The position numbers were made by a program, and so were the translations under genes. Below the pieces are notes generated by a model. The model saw nothing but the letters and a program-made list of their open reading frames with translations, had not been told where the DNA came from and did not search any database. From Metaphire vulgaris (taxonomy: Eukaryota > Annelida > Clitellata > Crassiclitellata > Megascolecidae), in the NCBI GenBank assembly GCA_018105865.1, contig CM030872.1:8820516-8884515 (forward strand): DNA of 64,000 bases. Direction: 5' to 3'. Positions 25,997 to 37,770 of the stretch are shown one piece after another; the stretch's first letter is position 1, and each line of letters starts with the position of its first letter.

Positions 25997-28916
25997 CACT
26001 GGTTGACTTGTTTGCCTAGTTGGGCACAACCAGTTCTTACAGTGCTTACAAATAAAAGAAACCCAATAACAATAGACCCTTATGATCTTTCTGAGCATTA
26101 ACTGTGTTGTGTGACGTGTGTAAACATATGCATATGGCCAATGCTGTTCTTTGTTCCTGAACAAAACTATGTGATTAGCATTGGGACAGTCTGCAAGATT
26201 TGTGCCAAGAGATAGATGAGAATGGGGAGGGGTGCAGGCCATTTTTTGGCCTTGCAAATGACCATGTAGCATATACTTATGAATTTCTATGTATCACATC
26301 TACAATTATCATCATCATCATCATAGTGGCTTTCTGCCAGCTCATTAGCGGCACTAGCTGGACATGAAACTTATCCATTTATCTTTATCTGTTGTTACGG
26401 TAATCTCTTTCCATCAATTACTGATATGTGGTATCGATTACTGATACCATGGTATCGTTTAAAATCTTCTTTGATGTTATCCATGCACTTTTTCCTGTTC
26501 CTTCCTCTTCCGCTCTTGCCTTCTTCATCTACAATCACGCATCATGTGAAATCTTCAGTTATCTTTTTGAAGATCTGGTCTTGGATCTCAAATCAAATCA
26601 AGCACAAAGATATCTAAAATAAATAAAATTAAAATAAAAAATAAAATAAAATAAGAAAAAAAAATTAACACGTAATAATAATGCGTGCTGTTTGATGCTG
26701 TGCTTGTCACAAATAAAGTTTTGTGTAATAATTTTTTAAAATAAATGTTTTAAGCGATTTATTTCCTTAAGTCTGCCGTGACAGAAATCTCTTGACGTTT
26801 GGCCTCGCGAGAAGATCCAGACCGAAATAAGTAGGCTCCACACCGAGCGCGAACAAAGATTTCGCAGACGTCAGAGCGTGGACGGAGATCTCCGCACAAT
26901 TAGCGATGACATCCGAAAGCAGGTATGGCAGTGACAGACAGACAGACAGGCAGATGGATAGACAGACAAACAGAGAGACAGACAGACAGATGGATAGACA
27001 GACAGATGGGTAGACAGACAGACAGACACACAGACAGATTGCTACAGTAGATCAGTGTTTTATACAGGCCTGATATGGGGAGAATTTTTCCCCAAAACCA
27101 CAAGAATCCCCCATAAAAACTCCAGCACTGACACAAATTTTTGCATTGAACTGTATCTCTTCCCCTCCAGCCAAGGCAATTTGCTCCCCAGAGGCCTGGG
27201 GTCTGGATAAAACACTGGGGTACGGTTCCTATTTCGAAATAGAAATTATTTAAGAATGACTTGATTTGTTGCACTCATTTTCTCTGTTCCAGCCCCCACT
27301 AACTAATGACCTTTAAAGTATCTCAGTTAGAAAAATATGAACCAGGTGTCAAGATTTGAATTCATTATTACCGTAAAATTTTTGGGTTAGACCCAGGGAT
27401 ATTTTTACACCCCCAATCAGACCGACTTCCCTACAACACCCTCCAAAATTGAGCCAGGGATGACCTTTTTTGCTTGCCAGACTTTTTTGGCAGGTGACCC
27501 CCAGAAAATATCGACACCCCCCCAAATTGAGAATCCTAGAATAACCCTGGTTAGACCCCTTTCAGATAGCTGACCACGCTGTCTGAAGCACCTTAGTTTG
27601 GAGTGGAAATGTCGGCTTATAGAAGTCTTGGTGCCCCCCTCAATTCTGGAACCCTGATCAATCAATATCAGTTAAGGTGTTGGTGATAACTGATTCTGAT
27701 CAGAGATAATGGCAAGATTGGTTAAAACAAACCGATACTATCGAGAAAGCGGTTGACATTGGTTCTTGTTGAAACTGGACAGTCCATAGTTTCACTAATC
27801 TGTAATTCATATTACTTAAGCTGTGCTGACAAGGCTGTTAAATCTGCCTGTTTAGGAATCCGAGTTGACGAAAGTCCAGCTAACCTTGCAGTACAAAACT
27901 GAACACAAGACCAACGAAGCGATACAGAGATTGGAGACGCAGTTGAAAACCAGGAACTTCCGACTGAGTGAGGAAAAGAAGATCGTGGCCGAAATTGACG
28001 CCCTGAAGAGATCAACAAAAGACTTGGCGTATGTTTCTTCTTGTGCTTAGATATTTTGCTCATGAGTCTTCAGTCCATGTGAGTCTTACTTTGAAACTGC
28101 CACTACTTTACTATGTAATGGTAGGTTCCGTACTCGAGTCCGAGCATTGAGTTACGGGCGCTCATCTCCAATCTAGGCAATCAGCGATGTTCGTGGTATA
28201 GGCCATTAATCTGGGGGTAGGTTGCCATTACTTTTCCCAGACCCACGTTTTACCTCGCAGCTTAACACTGCTCCTCAGTTTACTGCCGCCCTCTAGCGAG
28301 TAAGGCTGAGTCGACCTTAGGGCTCCTGCGGGGATCGAACCCGCGACCTTCTGCTCCATCGTCCAGCATTGTTACCACTCTTTTAACTTCACGCCCCTTT
28401 ACATAATATGTATTCTTAAACTGCCCAAGACTGTGCCTGTAGAAAGAATTGCAGAAAATTTTAAGCAACAATAGATGCTTTAATATTTTCTAATATAATA
28501 TTATGTTTTTTTGCAGTCTATACCTGTCGCTGAAAAAGCAGATAGATGAAAAAAGAGACCAACAGAGGAAGTTACGAGATGAACGAGATGTAAGTTGTTT
28601 CACAAAATATTTTTTATTTCCTTTAATGTTGCAGCATTTGGTTCATGCTTTTTATATTCAGAAGGTGATATTTCAATTCTGTCCTTTGTTTGGTGCCTTA
28701 TAATTTTATCGTAGTGTTGCTATACACCTTATTAGAGTCAATTAAAGCTTTCTATAAGTGCTGTGTGCTGTTTCTTGATGAGTGAGTAACTGTTGTTGCA
28801 TGCATGGCAGATTATGTTATTGCTAGATATGCTGTGAGCACTTATCTATTACTCTACGAACCTAGAGATGATGGCGATACAGTTTTCAATTACATTACGG
28901 TTGGAGAACGACTTGG

Positions 28917-28955
<39 letters not shown>

Positions 28956-31900
28956 TATACATTTTTCAATGACATTAATGTTAGGGAATGATTTGAGGCA
29001 CAAACACAGACCGAGATTCAACATTAAAAGATTTGTCATTGTGTATCAGTGTGTGAGTGAGTGAGTGTATGTGTGTGAGTGAGTGAGTGAGTGAGTGAGT
29101 GAGTGAGTGAGTGAGTGAGTGAGTGAGTGAGTGAGTGAGAGCAGTGGCGTAGCGTGACTTTTGGGGGCCCGGGGGGCATCTTTGCCATGGGGGCCCCAAA
29201 GTTTCAAGCTGACGAGCAAAAAAAACGTTATCACCTCCTTTTTCATCCTGACGAGCAAAAAAAAGGTCGTCAGCACATCATTTCTAGGGGTTAAGTTAGG
29301 GTTAACCCTAACCTAACCCTAGCTTAGACCCTCTTCGGGGCCCTCCCCGCCCGGGGCTCGGGGGCTGTCAACAAAGTGCCCCCCCCACGTTACGCCACTG
29401 TGAGTGAGTGAGTGAGTGAGTGAGTGAGTGAGTGAGTATTTGTGTGCATGTTAATTGCTTGTTTTGTTGTGCAGCGCTTGCAGAAAACCGTCACAGAAAT
29501 AAAAACGAAGGAAGAGGGAATTCGACAAGAGAACCAGCTCAAGTGGGAAAAGTCCCAACTCATCAAAAGTGGTAAAAACTATTATATTTCTTATTTGCAT
29601 GTTCCTTTATAAAATTATTGTTGTAATATTGAATTTATAGCAGTCTATAGGTTATGTATGGCTTTGGTGTAAACTTGGATGAAAAAATGTGGGGCCTGAC
29701 CATTATGCCTTCCCTATGGTAGCCTCTCAAAAAATGGGGGGGGCGTGAACCCTAGAGTCCTAATAGATGTTTACACTTTATGACTTATGGTTTTAAGCTG
29801 TTTTGAAGATTTATAATTCAGACATTCTTGTTGCTGGTTTATATTTGTCGGGCTTTCCTTGGTTCAGTCATACCAAAGGAAGTAATGAACTGTAAGTAAG
29901 TAAGTAAAATCTCGTTAACTTCTATAGCGCTTTCAAAAGAAGCACCGAAGTAGCTCCTTATTCCTCTGCGCTTAATCTCAGAATGAAGTGCCTATAGCCA
30001 AAGGTGGGATCATTCATGCAGGGTCATTTAATCCAAATGGCCAGTGGTTGGAACGTTACAGCTATGGAGGAAATGATTTTTTTGAAGATAAATGATTTTA
30101 GTTTAGAAAGAAAAACTTGAGGAGATGTTGCAAGAAGTGTGTAAGGAAATTGTGACTCAGAGTTTGTTATTTGACAGTGGTGTAAACTGTCATTTGGCTT
30201 GAAATTTTGTGGTGGCGGGTGGTTTCAAGATGTTTCCAGAAACCAGGTTATCTGTGTTTCTTTACTAGAAGCTGAAGATTTGCGGAGAAAGATCAGAGAT
30301 GCTCAGAGTGCCTTCAGTGCACAAGAAAGAGAATATCGGCAGCAAAAGGAATCGTTGAAACGCAGCAAACAGGCGGAAGAGGACCGACGTGCCTTGGAGG
30401 AAGCCTTCAAACAGGAAAAGTGAGTTTTACTTCCTTACTTCAGTAAATATTTGGCTTCTTTGTGAATAACATCACTGGACATTAATATGGGGATTCGGGA
30501 TGTAACTCTACCATGAAATTATTCCTAATCAGGGGAGAATCTAGGAATTTGGTTTGGAGGGCACTTTGTATTTCATTCCCTGTTCTGCCTTTTTTCTCCA
30601 CCCTTTTCTTCCCCTTCCGACCTTTTTCTTGGTAATAGTTAATTATGTATATATTTCATTTACATAAATACGTTTCATGAGTAATATAAAACTGGTATAA
30701 GTTGAAAACAAGACAGTAAAAATGTTTCTTAAAATTGAAAAAGTTATTTATCGTTTCAGTATCTCCTCGGACCATTTCACGCCCCTTGGCGGGCCAGATC
30801 TGGCCCGCGGGTCGCCATTTGAAGCCTCTGCTCTAGAATACTGTCTGCAGCACTGTCTAATGTACTGTTTCTTTTTCATTAGGGAGGAGTTTAAGTGCTA
30901 TCCCGGTCCATTTGCAAAGGAGATATTCTTGTGCACGACTCTAATCCGACATCTGCAAAGATTTACGGCCGCTGAAGAAGAACCAACAGAGAAGGCAACT
31001 AGCGACGTTCTCGGCGCGTCTCACGAGACAAAGCTAGGTAGCATTGTCTCGGGTGGACTAGAATTGTTTTTAGAGAACTAACATTGAATAAGGCTAAGGG
31101 TCCATCCATATAGTATGTGCACATTGAGGGGGGAATGGGTGTTGGATTTAGTAGATTTTGCGTATGTACGGTGTGCAAACGGGCGGAAGGGGAGTTGAAA
31201 ATATACCTTTTTTGCGTACGTACTATATGGATGAGCCCTAAGTTGGAAAGCATGGTTTGCAGTAATAGATTAAAGAGAGGGTTGAGACTGCTTTTAACCC
31301 TTTTCTTATTTGCCCCAAGAATACTCATCCATTTTACGTTACATATAAATGAACGGGTAAAGGACTTTTGGGGGCCCAGGGGGCGTCCTGATATGGGGCC
31401 CCCAGTGGCTGGCAAGCAAAAAAAGGTCGTCAGATCGTTTATATAGTGTTCATGGTCAAAATAAAAAAACCACAAACCACTCTTTGGGGGCCCCTCTCCC
31501 GGGACCCAGGGGCATTCTCCAAAGTGCCCCCCCCCACGTTACACCACTGGAATGACGCTTAGCTGTAGGAGGAGATTGAGAGGGAAAATTTCCAGCAGTG
31601 TGCTGAGGAATTATTTTGTAGTAATTACGAAAACGTTTTCTTTGTGCGTTGGGTGACGTCAGTGTTGCCGTTGGAGGTTTTGAGTTTGAATATGTGTTTT
31701 GTTGTAGATCTGCTGAACGAAAGTCTCAAAGGGGAGGGGATATATCTGCTTAGGCACAAGTCGGACGCTGAAGATTTGCAATCCGCTCGACAGAACGGAC
31801 GAATGCGTAAAAGCAAGAAGCGCGTTCCATCCCTGGTGTGTTTCCAATTTCCAATTGTTGCATTTTCTGTGGCAATGTATGTTAGAGCAGAGGTATACAA

Positions 31901-34325
31901 CCATGGGCGCCCGCACATTAGGGCAAGAGGGGCACATGCCCCCTCTCTGAAAATTGCAAATACCAATATTTCACAGTGAAATTTGAAAACCTTGCTAAAA
32001 TATTAACCGTGACCATTGTTGTCAAAAAGTGTTTTGCCCTCCTGGAAAAATTTATGTGGCATAACGACGACCATTGTGTTTGCCGCTCCTGAAAAGATTT
32101 CTGTGGGTGCCCATGTATACAACTAGATTATGTGAAGGGCCAAATTTTCTTATTATTTGTATTTTATATTTTTGGTGCTCAAGTATTTTTCTCTTCTTAT
32201 TTTATTTAATTTTTATTTTTTATTTAGTTACAAAAATCTAATTCATGAGTAAAAGGAAACAAGTAGGCCTAAGTTGAAGCAGTGGTGACTCCAGGATTTG
32301 GCAAGTGGGGGGTTGTTGGGGGGGCAACTTCTAATCATGGGGAGGCCAACCATTTGTTGTTAGGTATGTAGTATTAAGTATAGGGGCCACTGGGGAGGGG
32401 CCAGGCACTCAATAGGGGGCACGGGCCACCCCAGTGGAGCCGCCACTGAGTTGAAAACAAGGCATTTTAAAAATATTTTGTAAATGTTAGAAAAAAATTA
32501 TCTATTGTTTTAGTATGTTCACAGGCCATTTCATACCCTTGACATTGACTGGTAATAACATGTTGTTTTGTTGCATCTGCCGGACAGAAGAAGCAGAAGC
32601 ACATAGTTCACACTCCGGAAATCATCGACCAGTTTTCCCAGCTCCAACTGAAGGCTCCAGCCAGTGCCGCAGAAGTTGCCGAATCCGTGAAGCAACTCAG
32701 AGAGAAGCTGGTAAACTTCTTAAGCGAAATCATAATGCTATATTTGTGTGCAAACCTGTTGGATATTTTATTTTCTATGGTTGTATGATCTCCCAGCAAA
32801 CTGAGTGTTTTCAAATCAGAACTCAAAACTCGACTCTCTCAGATACCTTTTTTGCTGTCTACTACTGACTTACAGAATTAGAGTTTTGGAGAATTGGTGC
32901 CTATTGGTCTTACATTACATTACTGTCTTGCATTACTGAGCTTTTCAAATCACCCTCTTCCACTGCTCATCGCTTGCTCCGCTCCACTGATCAGAAGAAT
33001 GTTTGTTTATATCCCCAGATCACGCACTGCTCTTACTCACCGTCAGACTTTTGCAGTGACTGGACCCTCCCTCTGGAATGCCTTGAACCCATCCACTCGG
33101 GCCTCACTTCTTACTCCCTCGCTCTGTTCAATGCCAAGCTAAAGTCCCACTACCTTATCATGCGACTCCAATACCCGGAGCCCCTCTGAGTAGAAATATA
33201 AGAGGTGCTATACAAGTGCTACATTAAATTACATTGGCATTAGAAATGGTGCTGTAAAAGTGCATAATTATATGATTATTATTGTTAGATTCTTTTTATT
33301 TGTTGCCATGTTGTCAAATGGTCTATTATATTGAATGGTATTCCTAGTCATTTCCATATGTCCTTGCTATACAGGGTGGTGCGAAAAAAACCAGACTATA
33401 TTAAACGAAAACCTAAATGTGACTAGTACGGTTTTTTGCGCCACCCTGTATATTAAATAAAGAACATATAGTATTTATTTCTGCCAATTTATCGAATGTC
33501 AATCCTTGAGTCCATAATTTGTGCTGATGAGTAATTCATTTTACTGTTAATTGTTGCATTTTAACAGATGCAATTGGTTCTAACCTTCAGGTATTTGTTA
33601 GTAATGTATTCGGATACTCTGGGAAGTAAAATGCACGTCTGTGATTTTGTATCATCGGATCACAACAGATTTTATTCGATTGGATGGATAGTTTTGTAGC
33701 TGATGGCTTGAGCAATACTTGTGAACAAAAGATATAGAAATAAAGAAATAGAAATAAAATACAAGAAAAGAAATTTAAAATCAAAGGTGATCTCAGACTT
33801 TTGTTCACCACTGTATAACTAATTTATTCTATGACATTTTTGATTTGTCTGTAGTCTTCTTACGAACAGTCTTCGAAGGACAGCTTCTGTCTTGATCCTC
33901 AGAATTCACCTCCAGATAACTCGATACAGTTGTCCATATTTCCTCATGGCCATTACAAGGAAAGCATGCCATCAAGTGCCAATTCGTGCAGCGAGAGCGC
34001 GATCAGTGGCAGCATGCCGACCACGCCGGACGTACAGTTCGAGGCGAGCAGCAGGCCACTCCTCCAGACCTCCGAGCACGCTCGCAGACAGTCGTGGGAC
34101 TCGGGAACCGGTGACGTGGAGGAGCACGCGCTCGAAAACGCTCCGACGGAGTCCTGTGCTCTCCTCAACTGTAATGATATTCTTTCCTCCGGTTCGCCTC
34201 CGTTGCCGTCATTTCAGCATCTTGCAACATCTACTGTCTTTGGCGCTCTTTGCAACGGAGAATCGAGCGATAAGCTGCAGGCTTTAATCGCCGATTCTAC
34301 TTCTGGCGAGTCCGAAGTCGGCTGA
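22979..34325 (+). CDS. BFR1-family coiled-coil protein (nuclear segregation protein BFR1-like), 544 aa
   Basis: Eleven exons join in frame from ATG at 22979 to TGA at 34323-34325. Residues about 20-250 are highly charged coiled coil. Family features: an N-terminal RPxxKKxEEDLEKL-like start; RLETQLKTRNFRLSEEKKI (about 113-131), which matches the family pattern of a short helix, a Thr/Ser-rich turn and an (E)EKKxxxEI run; a globular segment PFAKEIFLCTTLIRHLQ (262-278), matching the cysteine/YL segment of animal and fungal members; and TPEIIDQFSQL-x-L-x-APASAAEV (356-375), the terminal BFR1 helix pair. Yeast Bfr1 is a cytoplasmic, ER-associated, polysome- and mRNA-binding protein; applying that role to this animal gene is inference. 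The last exon adds 156 residues of Ser/Glu-rich, probably disordered tail not expected from yeast. A single well-formed copy with no frame breaks. Confidence 0.82.
23600..23785 (+). mobile_element. LINE 3' end, TGATGCC/GATTGAT-tailed family, copy 2
   Basis: TTTTGACCTGGCTTATCC to GCATTATGAAGTGGCGCTGT. In intron 1 of the BFR1-like gene. Confidence 0.65.
23940..24125. mobile_element. GGGGCCC-type MITE fragment in intron 1 of the BFR1-like gene
   Basis: CCGGTACATTGTTCCGGGGCCC near the left and GTACCGGGGCCCGCAACTTC near the right surround a GCTTGTCAG box at 24035. It ends 34 nt before the acceptor of the exon at 24159. Confidence 0.5.
24645..24862 (-). mobile_element. LINE C-terminal fragment, copy 2 of a pair
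   Basis: The reverse strand reads KIKDLMFGIMEG, then [18 protein letters not shown] and SHRAMNR. Shares long identical blocks with 13893-14178. Lies in intron 2 of the BFR1-like gene. Confidence 0.62.
25408..25645 (+). mobile_element. LINE 3' end, TGATGCC/GATTGAT-tailed family, copy 3
   Basis: TCTGGTCTTAAAACATACC, TTGACTTGGCTTATCC, GCACCATCAGCTGATGCCC, then a long (GATT)n tail, the microsatellite that ends this family. Confidence 0.7.
25803..25995. repeat. (CA)n then (AT)n microsatellites
   Basis: (CA)n at 25803-25854 and (AT)n at 25944-25994, in intron 2 of the BFR1-like gene. Confidence 0.9.
27052..27222. mobile_element. MITE, CAGTGTTT family, diverged copy
   Basis: Ends CAGTGTTTTATACAGGCC and GGTCTGGATAAAACACTG. 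Body with CCCC/GGGG inverted segments. No target duplication is evident. Confidence 0.6.
27394..27549. mobile_element. MITE, CAGGG...TATTTCTAGG family, copy 1
   Basis: Left end CAGGGATATTTTTACACCCC, right end TCCTAGAATAACCCTG. Exact 8-bp target duplication GTTAGACC. Contains the recurrent box (reverse strand) at 27460-27480. Confidence 0.88.
28118..28397 (-). repeat. tRNA-derived SINE, family A, copy 3
   Basis: Same body. B box GGGTTCGATCCC at about 28331-28342 (reverse). In intron 4 of the BFR1-like gene. Confidence 0.78.
29050..29437. repeat. (GTGA)n microsatellite split by a MITE
   Basis: GTGA/GAGT tetramers at 29050-29141 and 29401-29437, with the GGGGCCC-family MITE between them. 38 bp separate the right part from the acceptor of the exon at 29475. 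Confidence 0.88.
29142..29400. mobile_element. MITE, GGGGCCC family (CAGTGGCGTAGCG ends), inserted in a (GTGA)n array
   Basis: Ends CAGTGGCGTAGCGTGAC and CACGTTACGCCACTG. The microsatellite continues on both sides, so the array was the insertion target. Contains two tandem versions of the recurrent box (29211 and 29250). Confidence 0.82.
31362..31549. mobile_element. MITE, GGGGCCC family, 5'-eroded copy
   Basis: Shares GACTTTTGGGGGCCC and CCCCACGTTACACCACTG with the copy at 29142. The left end is eroded to GGGTAAAGGACTTTTGG. Recurrent box at 31411-31433. Confidence 0.7.
31902..32115. mobile_element. MITE, CATGGGCGCCCGC family, copy 2
   Basis: Exact 8-bp target duplication TATACAAC. It starts 66 nt after the donor of the BFR1-like exon 31708-31835. 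Confidence 0.9.
32280..32448 (+). mobile_element. MITE, CAGTGGCGGCTCC family, copy 2
   Basis: Same ends as the family. Target duplication AGTTGAAG/AGTTGAAA (7 of 8). Lies in the intron before the BFR1-like exon at 32588. Confidence 0.85.
32930..33236 (+). mobile_element. LINE 3' end (CR1/L2-like), ACATT-tailed
   Basis: Translation in shifting frames gives HRQTFAVTGPSLWNALNP, followed by SLCSMPS, or FNAKLKSHYL in the next frame. This is the RxFxxxGPxLWNxLP / FKxxLKxxL ending of CR1/L2-type reverse transcriptase ORFs. The 3' end AGTAGAAATATAAGAGGTGC with ACATTA repeats matches other copies in the window. Confidence 0.75.
33372..33448. mobile_element. 77-bp mariner-like MITE
   Basis: Inverted ends CAGGGTGGTGCGAAAAAAAC and GTTTTTTGCGCCACCCTG surround only about 37 bp, and TA dinucleotides flank both sides. 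TA targets and CAGGGTG ends fit Tc1/mariner-type transposition. Lies in the last intron of the BFR1-like gene. Confidence 0.8.
33855..34325 (+). CDS. Terminal exon of the BFR1-like gene: Ser-rich acidic tail
   Basis: This exon encodes residues 389-544. It opens with SSYEQSSKDS, contains several Ser/Glu/Pro clusters (for example SANSCSESAISGS) and ends STSGESEVG before TGA. Composition suggests an intrinsically disordered tail with many potential phosphorylation sites. Its base composition is more GC-rich than the introns. No known domain is visible. Confidence 0.8.
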   Translation, partial: SSYEQSSKDSFCLDPQNSPPDNSIQLSIFPHGHYKESMPSSANSCSESAISGSMPTTPDVQFEASSRPLLQTSEHARRQSWDSGTGDVEEHALENAPTESCALLNCNDILSSGSPPLPSFQHLATSTVFGALCNGESSDKLQALIADSTSGESEVG

Positions 34326-37014
34326 GCTTCGTCCGGCTCCGATACGAACGACGTATTTTAATGTCCGCTGAATAATCAAGATTTTATATCTTAGTTAAGG
34401 TAGAAGATAGATTTAGGGCACGGGTATTAACTGTTACCAATACATGATGTGTAGCATACATGAAAATATTCCCTCTTTCCATCGAGTGCCTTTAGATGAA
34501 TTTGAGCAATGTCTCCACAAAAATGTGTCTTCACATTTTGCTTCGAATTGAAGTTGGCCGAGAAAGTTTTTAGTCGAGGCCTAGTGAGTTCGGACGCGCG
34601 GTGGAATGACGTTTGACTTGATTTTCCGGATTTCATTGCAGAATTTCAATTACTTTATGGTCTCTGGGCATTTAGATTATGGACTCTAGGTCCTTTGAAT
34701 ATGTCTCTGTGAGGTTGATTGACGATGTCCGATACCAGTATAGCTTGCTTTGAGATGAACATGACGTGAATATATTCTGAGCTTGACAGAGATGCACCTC
34801 CATAACAGCTTTCACAACCTTGTCAGAACCTTTAGGCTCGTTTTTCTAGCGTTCCTGCTGTTGATGCCTTTTACTGACAGACTGACTGAGGCACTTTGTC
34901 GACAGTAGTTTCACCGGGTGAAAGCATAGCTTGATTATATTTTGAGTCACTTTTACTGTACATTTTTGCATGTGAGTCAGATGCAGTAATCTGTTATTGA
35001 CGATTTTGTCAGCTGCAGTGTTGAAACTTGAGCTTATATAATTAGAATTAGATTTTTATTTTCACAAGACTTTTGTTGAAATGGCTTCAGTGCATTATTT
35101 CGCTCTTCTTCTCCAGAAGGAAATGTTCTGTATAGCTCGGTGTTTCCGTGGCTACTTTTAGGCAGAGCTTTTGATGTGATTTGTTTTAAATTCGGCTTTT
35201 AATTTTTGATTTTGAATTTCTCTTGTCATAATGTGCTTTGACTGCGTGCATTGTGATGCTGCTAGGCTGGAATTCTTGGGCAAAGTCGCGTTGTTTGTAG
35301 CTCCTATTAGGCATGTTGAGTTTTCTCGTATTTTCATCAGTTCTGATTGTACAGCGATGTCACAAGAGTTGTAGCGTCAACCGAAGATGTCACAGAATTT
35401 GAAATGGTATTCATGTTATGTGAATGTTATTACCGGTTGACATTTCACGTGAGAAAGCAAGTTAAGTCGCATTAACTGTTCCTCATACCCTTCTTCGTTT
35501 GTCTGTGAATGTGAAACATGAGAATTGTCTGACATTAGCCCAATGTATTCAGCTGTAGAAAGCTTAGAAATGTGAAATCTTGCGTGTCAAATTTTGCTGA
35601 TTCTGCTAATTATGTACAGGAAGACAGTCTAGTAGTTTGTGGACATTAACCCTTTGGCGCGGTACGGCCTATATTTTGACTTAATAACATATTGGTTATA
35701 TGGATTGCCGTTGTGAAAGGGTTAACGCCTGGAACTCTGGAACGACTCTAATTAAAGCAAGAGAGTTAATGGAGATTTTTGACAATGGTCTGTAAAAGTA
35801 TGATATTGCCTTCTCCTGTTGCATTGCTTTTGCGATTATCTTGATCTACTCTGGTGATATAAGAAAGAGAATACATCGTATAATGGGAAGGAAATAGAAA
35901 ATGAGAAAGGATATAAATTTAAAGAGATAAGATCAGGATACGATTTGTGACCTGGAACAGTTGGGGGGGGGGACATGGCGAGCATGGACTACAAGCCTAT
36001 AGCGGGGTTTGGAGGCTTTCCCCAGTGGGGTCCTTGGCTAGGATGTCAGTATCCACCTTTATGTTTGGGATGTAGTTGGGCATTGGGGAGGAAAATTCCC
36101 TTCCCTACAGATCACACCCTAGGTAAGATCGTTCCAAACTTTTGCACACCACAGTAAGTTAGAATTTCTGTACAGGATTAGGATGCATGTTGAAATAGTA
36201 GTGTAATACTTACATTACATTTTGTAAAATGTATGTCTAAAGTTATCTGCCGCGGTGACCATTGTTAGCTGAATTGGGTTTAAGGAATTGTATTGCTTCG
36301 TTTCGTTGTTACTAGTGGACGTGCGCGGAAAATGGATTTTTTTATGAAATGGAGATTATGGAGATGTTCTTAAAAATATTTTGAATGCTTTTTGTGGTAG
36401 CGTGCATATGTATGCAAGTTGAAATTTTTCTTTTGTTAGTTTGTAATGAATTTCATTTGTTTTGATGTGTGCGCGTTTTTCAGTGAACATGCTTGACATC
36501 ATCTGTTTTTGTTGGATCATTTTATGGTCATTGTTCTTGCAAGTACTGGCATATCAGATGGAAGAAGAAGTAATTACATGAAGATATCTATCAAGTCCAC
36601 TCTCTATCAGGTCCACTCTTTGATAGTGGCCACTTTCTTTGTGTGGCTACTTTTTAACAACAAGATTTCATTAATTTAGGTTTTATCTCAGTATTCAGTA
36701 CAATACATTCCAGTTCTCAGTGTATACGCTATTCGTGTACCTGCAAGCTGTTGCATGGAATAATCCTATGTTTGTCTTTGAATGTTGGATTATTATTTAA
36801 GTTATTAAATGTATTTTCAGTTATGGGGTCATGAATATTTAAAATTATTCCCCGTCTTTCGTGTTTTGACTCCTGGTTTACTCAACAGTCCGAGTTAAAC
36901 ATTGTTTGTCATAAATTATAAATGTTTGTTTTTACAATGTATAATACACAACCATGTTATGGGAATGCTATGCACCATACATGCTGTGCAGGACTGTACG
37001 CTATGCTGCTGTTT

Positions 37015-37195
37015 GTGATAGAACTTCGTTATAACGAACTCGGTTGTAACATGCACTCAATTATAAATTATCGCAGTATATGGTACCGTGTTATGCGCTA
37101 CCGTTTTGGATGGTGTTGGATATAATGTAACTCGGATGTAACGCACTAAATTGTACAGACCTACTGAGTACATTATAATGAAGTTCTGCTGTATA
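37015..37195. mobile_element. pogo/Tigger-like MITE, copy 2
   Basis: Ends ATAGAACTTCGTTATAACG and ATTATAATGAAGTTCTGCTG. Same interior as the copy at 9490. Confidence 0.7.
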
Positions 37196-37311
37196 TTATG
37201 CTTTAATACTTGAATCATTTTGGAAAATTTAATTGATTTATATGTTTCTTAGTCTGGTTCTAGGCAATTTATTTCTGACCATGTACTTTCATATGTGAAT
37301 TAAAATACTAA

Positions 37312-37530
37312 CTGGGCGCCCGCACATTAGGGCAAGAGGGGGCACTTGCCGCTCCCCGGAAAATGCAAATACCAATATTTCACATTGGAATTTGACTAAC
37401 TTTGCTAAAAATGCTAACCGTGACCATTGCGTTAAAATGTGTTTTGCCCCTTTCGTGGAAAAATTTCCGTGGCGTAACCGTGGGCATCGTGTTTTGCCTC
37501 CTCCTGGAAGAATTTCTGTGGGCGCCCGTG
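37312..37530. mobile_element. MITE, CATGGGCGCCCGC family, copy 3
   Basis: Clear family sequence with ends CTGGGCGCCCGCAC and GTGGGCGCCCGTG. Flanks do not show a clean 8-bp duplication. Confidence 0.75.
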
Positions 37531-37770
37531 TTAGATTTGTATCTGCTGATGATGATTTGAATGTGGTGCGACTTAGATATTACGCTGCAATAGGGAACAT
37601 TGGGGTAGTAATGTCTTCTCAGAGCCATGCATTCCATTTTTTTCTGTGTTCATACCACTCAGCCACATAATAATTACCAGTTTTTTTTACTTTTTGTACA
37701 ATTCTTATTTTTCACACACTGACAGTTATTGGGTTTGTAGCATTTGAATGATTTTAAATTGTGTGAAAGT

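Larger units (their letters stand above)
22979..34325 (+). other. Exon map of the BFR1-like gene
   Basis: Coding exons: 22979-23012, 24159-24250, 26785-26922, 27856-28028, 28517-28589, 29475-29571, 30269-30419, 30883-31037, 31708-31835, 32588-32710, 33855-34325. All introns begin with GT and end with AG, phases match at every junction, and the total is 1635 nt. The first exon encodes only MAESTGTDDRP and is followed by a 1.1-kb intron. The introns carry a LINE tail, MITEs (27394-27549, 29142-29400, 31362-31549, 31902-32115, 32280-32448), a SINE (28118-28397) and (CA), (AT) and (GTGA) arrays. Confidence 0.85.
34326..37770. other. 3' flank of the BFR1-like gene; no exon seen
   Basis: No coding exon is seen. 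The proximal part is likely 3' UTR. No canonical AATAAA was noticed; ATTAAA variants occur near 35750 and 36806. Contents: the palindrome-like CTTTGGCGCG/GTGAAAGGG motif near 35650-35725, a degenerate MITE with poly-G near 35960-36130, a pogo-like MITE (37015-37195) and a CATGGGCGCCC-family MITE (37312-37530). Confidence 0.5.

Noticed and set aside
33892..34287. 131-codon overlapping frame in the last BFR1-like exon
   Set aside because: The frame carried by phase from the upstream exon is the other one, which begins SSYEQSSKDS and ends at 34325; this one is its shadow.
34326..37770. Possible additional downstream exons of the BFR1-like gene
   Set aside because: The TGA at 34323-34325 ends a consistent frame, and no AG/GT-bounded coding segment follows.
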